A DNA stretch of 64,000 bases from Dokdonella sp. (GTDB lineage Bacteria > Pseudomonadota > Gammaproteobacteria > Xanthomonadales > Rhodanobacteraceae), in contig NZ_JAHCAS010000002.1 of NCBI RefSeq assembly GCF_019634775.1, forward strand, positions 124,001-188,000, written 5' to 3'. Position 1 is the first letter of the stretch. Every line of letters starts with the position of its first letter. Shown one piece after another: positions 58,801 through 64,000 of the stretch. The position numbers and the translations under genes are program-made. The notes beneath the pieces are model-generated. The model was not told the origin of the DNA. It ran no database searches and saw only the letters and a program-made list of their open reading frames with translations.

Positions 58801-59451
58801 ATGATGCTCAGCGTTGCAATCATCGACGACCATGAACTGGTCCGTACGGGGTTCCGCCTGATCCTCGGCCAGCATGCCGACATCCAGGTGGTCGGGGAGG
58901 CCGGGGATGGCGAGAGCGGGCTCGCGCTGCTGCGCAGTCTGGCGCCGCAGGTTGCCTTGGTCGATGTCCACATGCCGGGTGTCAGCGGCATCGAGGTCAC
59001 CGAGCGCGCACGCCGACTCAAACTGCCGACGCGCATCATCATCGTGTCGATGGTCGGCGAGGCGCCGTTCCCGAAGCGCTTGCTCGAAGCCGGTGCGAGC
59101 GGATATGTCACCAAGGGCTGCGCGGCAAACGAACTGATACGCGCGGTGCGTCAGGTGGCAGATGGCCGGCGCTATCTTGCGCCGGAGATCGCCGAGGCGA
59201 TGGCATTGTCGGCGCTCGGGGCTGCGCAGAAGTCGCCGTTCGAGGCGCTGTCATCGCGCGAGCTCGAGGTTTCGCTGGCACTTGCACGCGGCGAGGCGAT
59301 GCAGCGCATCGCCGAACGCCTGAACCTCAGCGCAAAAACGGTGGCGACGTACAAGTACCGCGTATTCGAGAAACTTGGCATCGACAATGCGGTGACACTG
59401 GCCCATCTCGCCCATCTGTATGGGTTGATCGACGCGCCGACTTCCGCTTGA
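58801..59451 (+). CDS. NarL/FixJ-type response regulator, UvrY/GacA-like
   Basis: Predicted 216 residues. Receiver: VAIIDDHELVRTGFRLIL (acidic pair), Asp in VALVDVHMPGVSG, Lys in SGYVTKGCAANELIRAV. LuxR-type HTH: LSSRELEVSLALARGEAMQR plus LNLSAKTVATYKYRVFEKLG. The wording matches UvrY/GacA/SirA regulators, which activate CsrA-binding small RNAs. uvrC, the usual neighbour, is absent. Two ATGs are adjacent at the start, with AGGA just upstream. No histidine kinase is in the window. Confidence 0.9.
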   Translation: MMLSVAIIDDHELVRTGFRLILGQHADIQVVGEAGDGESGLALLRSLAPQVALVDVHMPGVSGIEVTERARRLKLPTRIIIVSMVGEAPFPKRLLEAGASGYVTKGCAANELIRAVRQVADGRRYLAPEIAEAMALSALGAAQKSPFEALSSRELEVSLALARGEAMQRIAERLNLSAKTVATYKYRVFEKLGIDNAVTLAHLAHLYGLIDAPTSA

Positions 59452-59507
59452 GACGCAGCCCGCCTGCATTGGCACGCGGGTTGCGCGGTCGCTTGAGGGG
59501 ACTCCAT

Positions 59508-59529
59508 GGGATTGATCGGAGCATCCCTT
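59508..59529. repeat. solo end of the MITE-like repeat
   Basis: GGGATTGATCGGAGCATCCC plus TT matches the right end of copy D at nearly all positions. It lies between the convergent response-regulator and rne genes; no left end or core is seen. Confidence 0.6.
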
Positions 59530-59538
59530 GCGAATCGA

Positions 59539-62500
59539 TCAGCCGTTCTTCGGCGTCTCGTCGCTTGCAGCACCATCCTCTTCCGGCGTTGCCGCGGGCT
59601 TGTGGACCGGGTGCGGTTGGGCCGGCGTGCCGGCAATTGGTGATGGTGTTGCCGCTTGCGCGGGCCTTGCCGCCGGACTTGCCGGTGTGGTGGTCGGTGC
59701 GAACGGCGATGTCGGACCCGGTGTCGGCGTCGAATTCGGCGTCACGGTCGAAGCCGGCGTCGCGGTCTGAGTGGGACGCACAACCGGCGTTACCGGCGTG
59801 GCAGCCGGAGCGGCCGGTGTAGCCATCGGTTTGGACGTCGATGACGGCGCCGGTGTCGGCGTCGAAGTTGGCGTTGCGGTCGAAGCCGGCGTCACGGTCT
59901 GTGCGGGACGTACAACCGGCGTTACCGGCGTGGCAGCCGGAGCGGCCGGTGTGGCCATCGGTGCGGACGTCGATGACGGCGCCGGTGTCGGCGTCGAAGT
60001 CGGCGTTGCGGTCGAAGCCGGCATCACGGTCTGAGTGGGACGCACAACCGGCGTTACCGGTGTGGCAGCCGGAGCGGCCGGTGTGGCCATCGGTGCGGAC
60101 GTCGATGACGGCGCCGGTGTCGGCGTCGAAGTCGGCGTTGCGGTCGAAGCGGGCATCACGGTCTGAGTGGGACGCACAACCGGCGTTACCGGTGTGGCAG
60201 CCGGAGCGGCCGAGGTGGTCGTCGGTGCAGGCGTCGAAGCCGGCGTCGGCGTCGCAGTCGCAGGCGAGGTCGAAGTCGGTGCCGACGCCGAGCTCGGAGC
60301 TGGAGCAGGTGTGGATGCCGGAGTCGTGGACGTCGGCGTGGGTGTTGCTGCCGTAACGGGCAGCATCGGCGCACCCGTTTCGTCGAGCCTGAGCACGGGC
60401 GACGGTCGCGTGACCGGCAGTTCGGATTGCGTCGCCGGGCGTGACGGCACCGAGAACAGATCGTCGACCGGTGCGTCGCGACGCGGTGCTGCGGTTTGGC
60501 TCATCAGCGGCGAAACAGGCGGTGTGCCCGGCTTCATCGGGGCGGCATTGCCGACGCTCGATGCGGCCGTGGGTGCCATCGGCCGGTCGCCGGTGCCGGG
60601 CGCGTTTGCTGCGGATTCGGTCGGTTTCGGCGCGACGCTGCGTGTCGGCAGCTCCATTGGCTCGGCATCGTCCTCGTCGTCGAAATCATCGCCGCTGGTG
60701 CCCGTTGCCACGTTCGCGGCGGAAGCGGCGTCGAGACCCTCGGCCTTGCGGCGACGGCGGCCACCGCGGCGGCCACGGCGACGCTTGGCCGGCGTGGCTG
60801 CGTTGGCGGCGTCACTCTCTGCAGGTGTCCGATCGGCCTCGGTCAGCGGCGTTGCGGCAGTGGGGCCGGGCTGGCGGGCATCCTCACTGATCGGCGTCGG
60901 ACCGACGGGGCGGGCGGTTGCAGGCGCAGGCTGACGTGCCGGAGCAGCGGCGGGCTTGGGTGTCGCGCTGGCGGCTGGCTTGCGCTCATCGCGCGGGGAC
61001 TGCGCATCCTGGCGTGGTGTGCGTGCCGGCTGTCCGTTGGGCTTGCGCTCCTCGTTGCGGCCACCGTCGCGGCGCGCATTGTCGCCGCGCGACGAGCGTG
61101 CATTGCCACCTTGGCTGGCGCGCTGGCCCTGACCCTGACGATTGCCGTCGCGGCGGTTGTTGTTCTGACTCTGCGGGCGCGCGGCCGGCTTCTGTGCCGG
61201 AGTTGACGCAGCGCGTGCTGGTTGTGCCTCGTCGCCGCCTCCGAACAGGCCGCCGAGCCAGGCGAAGAAGCCGCTGCGCGGTTTGGCGGCGGCCGGTGCC
61301 GGCGCGACCGCCTCGGGTTCCGATTTGACCGGTGCCGGTGCGGCCGGCACGACGCGGCTGACCGCGGGTTGCTCGGGTTCGTCGCCGGGCTTGGCGAGCT
61401 GCGGCAGCGGCGTGGCCTGTACCGGGGTGACGCGCTTGTAGCTCGGCTTGGTGTCGTCGCCCAGATCCGACGATCGGATGCGCTCGATGTGGAGGTGCGG
61501 CGTCTCGAGCTTGTCGTCGGCAACGACGATGACCTGTACTTCCTGGCGCTTTTCGATTTCGCTGAGCTGGGCACGCTTCTCGTTGACGAGGAAGTTGGCG
61601 ACCTCGGGTGGCGCCTGCACGAGCACCTGGCCGGTGCTGTCCTTCATCGCGTGCTCCTCGACCAGGCGCAGCGCCGACAGCGACAGCGACTCGACGCTGC
61701 GGATGCGGCCGTGGCCATCGCAGCGCGGGCAGACGATCTGGGTCGCCTCGCCGAGCGAGGGACGCAGGCGCTGACGCGAAAGCTCGAGCAGGCCGAAGCG
61801 TGAGATGCGTCCGACCTGCACGCGAGCGCGGTCGGCCTTCATCGATTCCTTGAGCCTCTCCTCGACCTCGCGCTGGTGGCGTGGGCTGTCCATGTCGATG
61901 AAGTCGATGACGATGAGGCCGCCGGCGTCGCGGATGCGCAGCTGGCGGGCGATCTCGGCAGCCGCCTCGAGGTTGGTATTGAACGCGGTTTCCTCGATGT
62001 CGCTGCCCTTGGTCGCCTTCGACGAGTTGATGTCGATCGCGGTCAGCGCCTCGGTCTGGTCGATGACGATCGAGCCGCCGGAGGGAAGGCGCACGGTGCG
62101 CTCGAAGGCGTTCTCGATCTGCGTCTCGATCTGGTAGCGCGAGAACAGCGGCACCGTGTCCTTGTACAGCTTGAGCTTGCGCAGGTTGTTCGGCATGACC
62201 TGCTGCATGAACTCGCGCGCGTCGTTGTAGAGCTCTTCCTGGTCGATCAGGATCTCTCCGATGTCATTGCGCAGGTAATCGCGCAGGGCACGGATGATGA
62301 GCTTGGATTCCTGATAGATCAGGAACGGCGCCGGTCGCGAGGTGGCGGCTTCGGCGATCGCCTTCCACAGTTGCAGCAGATAGTCGAGGTCCCACTGCAG
62401 CTCTTCGGCGTCGCGGCCCATGCCGGCGGTACGGATGATGAGCCCCATGTCGTCGGGGATCTTCAGCTCGTCCATCGCGTCCTTGAGACTCTGCCGGTCC

Positions 62501-62934
62501 TCGCCCTCGATGCGGCGCGAGACGCCGCCGGCACGAGGGTTGTTCGGCATCAGCACGAGGTAGCGGCCGGCCAGGCTGATGAAGGTGGTCAGCGCGGCAC
62601 CCTTGTTGCCGCGTTCCTCCTTGTCGACCTGGACGACGACGGCCTGGCCCTCTTTGACCAGATCACGGATGCCGGCCTTGTTGGCGTCGACGCCTGGAGT
62701 GAAGTACTGCCTGGAGATTTCCTTGAGCGGCAGGAAGCCGTGGCGTTCGCCACCGTACTCGACGAAGCAGGCCTCCAGCGACGGCTCGACGCGGGTGATG
62801 CGGCCGGCATAGATGTTCGACTTCTTCTGCTCGCGGGAGGGGATCTCGATGTCGAGGTCGAACAGGGTCTGGCCATCGACGATGGCCACGCGCAACTCCT
62901 CACGCTGAGTTGCGTTGATCAACATGCGCTTCAT
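59539..62934 (-). CDS. rne: ribonuclease E
   Basis: Predicted 1131-residue endoribonuclease, scaffold of the degradosome. [20 protein letters not shown] starts as in E. coli. The S1 domain (about 35-120) is followed by the 5' sensor and DNase I-like catalytic region with Asp in [10 protein letters not shown] and IVIDFIDMD, and the zinc link CPRCDGHG. From about residue 530 the protein is disordered: an Arg-rich RNA-binding stretch ([31 protein letters not shown]), a second basic patch ([15 protein letters not shown]) and a Pro/Thr/Ala/Ser-rich tail with 44-residue repeats. The RNA degradosome partners that bind here cannot be told. Confidence 0.96.
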   Translation of the reverse strand: MKRMLINATQREELRVAIVDGQTLFDLDIEIPSREQKKSNIYAGRITRVEPSLEACFVEYGGERHGFLPLKEISRQYFTPGVDANKAGIRDLVKEGQAVVVQVDKEERGNKGAALTTFISLAGRYLVLMPNNPRAGGVSRRIEGEDRQSLKDAMDELKIPDDMGLIIRTAGMGRDAEELQWDLDYLLQLWKAIAEAATSRPAPFLIYQESKLIIRALRDYLRNDIGEILIDQEELYNDAREFMQQVMPNNLRKLKLYKDTVPLFSRYQIETQIENAFERTVRLPSGGSIVIDQTEALTAIDINSSKATKGSDIEETAFNTNLEAAAEIARQLRIRDAGGLIVIDFIDMDSPRHQREVEERLKESMKADRARVQVGRISRFGLLELSRQRLRPSLGEATQIVCPRCDGHGRIRSVESLSLSALRLVEEHAMKDSTGQVLVQAPPEVANFLVNEKRAQLSEIEKRQEVQVIVVADDKLETPHLHIERIRSSDLGDDTKPSYKRVTPVQATPLPQLAKPGDEPEQPAVSRVVPAAPAPVKSEPEAVAPAPAAAKPRSGFFAWLGGLFGGGDEAQPARAASTPAQKPAARPQSQNNNRRDGNRQGQGQRASQGGNARSSRGDNARRDGGRNEERKPNGQPARTPRQDAQSPRDERKPAASATPKPAAAPARQPAPATARPVGPTPISEDARQPGPTAATPLTEADRTPAESDAANAATPAKRRRGRRGGRRRRKAEGLDAASAANVATGTSGDDFDDEDDAEPMELPTRSVAPKPTESAANAPGTGDRPMAPTAASSVGNAAPMKPGTPPVSPLMSQTAAPRRDAPVDDLFSVPSRPATQSELPVTRPSPVLRLDETGAPMLPVTAATPTPTSTTPASTPAPAPSSASAPTSTSPATATPTPASTPAPTTTSAAPAATPVTPVVRPTQTVMPASTATPTSTPTPAPSSTSAPMATPAAPAATPVTPVVRPTQTVMPASTATPTSTPTPAPSSTSAPMATPAAPAATPVTPVVRPAQTVTPASTATPTSTPTPAPSSTSKPMATPAAPAATPVTPVVRPTQTATPASTVTPNSTPTPGPTSPFAPTTTPASPAARPAQAATPSPIAGTPAQPHPVHKPAATPEEDGAASDETPKNG
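59716..60210. repeat. 132-bp tandem repeat inside rne, about 3.75 units
   Basis: The landmark GGTCTG recurs at 59764, 59896, 60028 and 60160, exactly 132 bp apart, and the sequence between is highly similar, the middle units almost identical. In protein each unit is 44 residues of Pro, Thr, Ala, Ser and Val (for example [14 protein letters not shown]). The period is a multiple of three, so copy-number change keeps the frame. Confidence 0.93.
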
Positions 62935-63327
62935 TGTGGTTTTCCATTGGAGGCGCTCCAACCGCTGCCGCGCGTGGCCGCGCCCCGGGAAGGGTCGCGT
63001 CGCGCGATCCGTTGGACCGGATTGACGGCCGCGGGAGCGCCTGTAGTCATTGTCAGCCGACGCTTTCCGGGCGCCGGCGCTCATGTGGTGCGTACGTCTC
63101 GAGTGACCCTTCGCCACCGCAAAGGCGGCAAGCAATCTCCCAATCGAACCGCTACGATGTCCGCGTCGGGACCTGCACGACGCCCTCACAGGGGAACCGG
63201 CGGCAGGGGCCCGGACGGGCGCAGGGGCCGAATGCGCCATGGATGCCGGAAGAAGTCCCGCGATGGGCGGGCTTCCGCAGGCGGCGCGAAACGCCCGCGG
63301 AGTGTAGCAGCCGGGGACTTTTTTTCA
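62935..63327. other. 393-bp divergent region, rne leader and rne/rluC promoters
   Basis: Separates rne and rluC, which are divergent as in many gammaproteobacteria. The size suits a long rne leader; in E. coli that leader is the site of RNase E autoregulation. I see no clear promoter boxes and no gene. Confidence 0.5.
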
Positions 63328-64000
63328 ATGAAGACACAGACTTCGGCGAAATTCCGCGAGCCGGTCTCGGTCTCGGTCCAAGTCGTCACGGTCGAGCCGG
63401 GACGCGGTGGCCAGCGCATCGACAACTTTCTCAGCGGACGGCTCAAGGGCGTACCGCGCAGCCTGATCTACCGCATCCTGCGCACCGGCCAGGTGCGCGT
63501 GAACGGGCGCCGGGCCAAGCCCGAGACGCGTCTGGAAGATGGCGACGAGGTGCGCATCCCGCCGGTGCGGGTGGCCGAGCGCGAGTCCGGCGCCGCTCCG
63601 GCCGGGGACCAGCTTGCCCGCATCGAGCGTGCCATCGTCCATGAGGACCGCGACTTCCTCGTCCTCGACAAGCCGAGCGGCGTGGCCAGCCATGGTGGCA
63701 GCGGGGTCAATTTCGGTGCGATCGAGCTGCTGCGTGCTGCGCGTCCGCGCGACACGCTCGAACTCGTTCATCGCCTCGATCGCGACACCAGCGGGGTACT
63801 CGTGCTGGCCCGGCGCCGGCCCGCCCTGACCGGCCTGCAGGCGGCGATCCGCGAGGGTCGGGCGACCAAGCGCTACCTGGCCCTGGTGCGTGGCCACCTG
63901 GCCCGGGCCCGCCTGACCGTCGATGCGCCGCTGCGCAAGTCGATCCTGCAGGGGGGGGAGCGCATGGTCCGTGTCGACCCAGAGGGCAAGGACTCGGTGT
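63328..64000 (+). CDS. rluC: 23S rRNA pseudouridine synthase RluC, truncated by window edge
   Basis: The frame runs from the ATG at 63328 off the end; 224 residues are visible. An S4 RNA-binding domain (RIDNFLSGRLKGVPRSLIYR, VRVNGRRAKPETRLEDGDEV) is followed by the synthase domain with DFLVLDKPSGVASHGGSG and ELVHRLDRDTSGVLVLA, whose catalytic Asp is residue 151. RluC modifies U955, U2504 and U2580 of 23S rRNA in E. coli. The divergent position to rne supports the RluC assignment over RluD. Confidence 0.92.
   Translation, partial: MKTQTSAKFREPVSVSVQVVTVEPGRGGQRIDNFLSGRLKGVPRSLIYRILRTGQVRVNGRRAKPETRLEDGDEVRIPPVRVAERESGAAPAGDQLARIERAIVHEDRDFLVLDKPSGVASHGGSGVNFGAIELLRAARPRDTLELVHRLDRDTSGVLVLARRRPALTGLQAAIREGRATKRYLALVRGHLARARLTVDAPLRKSILQGGERMVRVDPEGKDSV

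Noticed and set aside
57841..59451. A full genomic island integrated at tRNA-Ser
   Set aside because: No integrase gene and no second copy of the tRNA end are visible; only one gene looks foreign.
59716..60210. Regular repeats suggestive of a CRISPR array
   Set aside because: The units are 132 bp without spacers, lie in frame inside rne and code for a Pro/Thr-rich tail.

Overview
The window is high-GC proteobacterial chromosome and, as far as gene content allows, belongs to the Xanthomonadales/Lysobacterales, perhaps a Rhodanobacteraceae or Dokdonella-like lineage. Four things point there: a his operon led by a TrpR-family gene, GTAG-type REP palindromes between genes, a divergent rne/rluC pair, and a secreted peptidase ending in an F-x-D-G-F-E-like tail. 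This is inference from the sequence; no database search was possible. Almost all space is coding, and genes overlap by 4 bases (ATGA/GTGA) inside operons.

Region by region. 0-7 kb: end of a DMT exporter, a DUF1244 protein, folD, guaB-guaA, a DUF2189 membrane protein, a DUF3228 protein and tRNA-Pro(CGG) with its own terminator. 7-11.5 kb: hisS, an unusually long histidine/aromatic ammonia-lyase and a Rieske ferredoxin overlap end to start; convergent to them is a SET-GNAT-HutD operon. 12.5-21 kb: ComEA-like protein, M20 peptidase, RNase T2, a second SET protein, an unrecognised 409-residue protein, an EF-G-like GTPase and an alpha/beta hydrolase, followed by about 590 bp of repeat-like non-coding DNA.

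21.2-28.6 kb: a complete histidine pathway in one operon, TrpR-like regulator-hisG-D-C-B-H-A-F-I(E), every junction overlapping, with a near-palindromic TrpR-like operator immediately before the first start codon. 28.6-39.4 kb: a likely acquired block made of a decayed SDR gene, a YhiI-RbbA-YhhJ exporter coupled to a DUF3141 alpha/beta hydrolase and an SDR, a DUF3861 protein, and a qorB/HxlR divergent pair. 39.4-48.3 kb: a secreted beta-helix-like protein, a Ser/Thr kinase with C-terminal repeats and an ECF sigma factor in one operon, a secreted M14 carboxypeptidase, cspA and slyD, all interleaved with four copies of a MITE-like repeat that has terminal inverted repeats.

48.2-64 kb: exported cyclophilin, PadR regulator with a HAAS/sensor membrane protein, aldo/keto reductase, intracellular PHB depolymerase, M61 peptidase, methyltransferase, a small membrane protein, serS followed by tRNA-Ser(UGA), a NAD(P)-binding protein gene fused to the end of that tRNA without an ordinary start codon, a NarL-type response regulator, RNase E with a 132-bp tandem repeat in its scaffold tail, and the beginning of rluC.

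The best candidates for new biology are: the HisR-type operator and autoregulated his operon; the atypical ammonia-lyase coupled to hisS and a Rieske protein; the clustered MITE-like family; the sigma-kinase-beta-helix module; the RbbA exporter/DUF3141/SDR operon; and the tRNA-Ser-linked gene. No CRISPR array, prophage, IS transposase or rRNA is visible.
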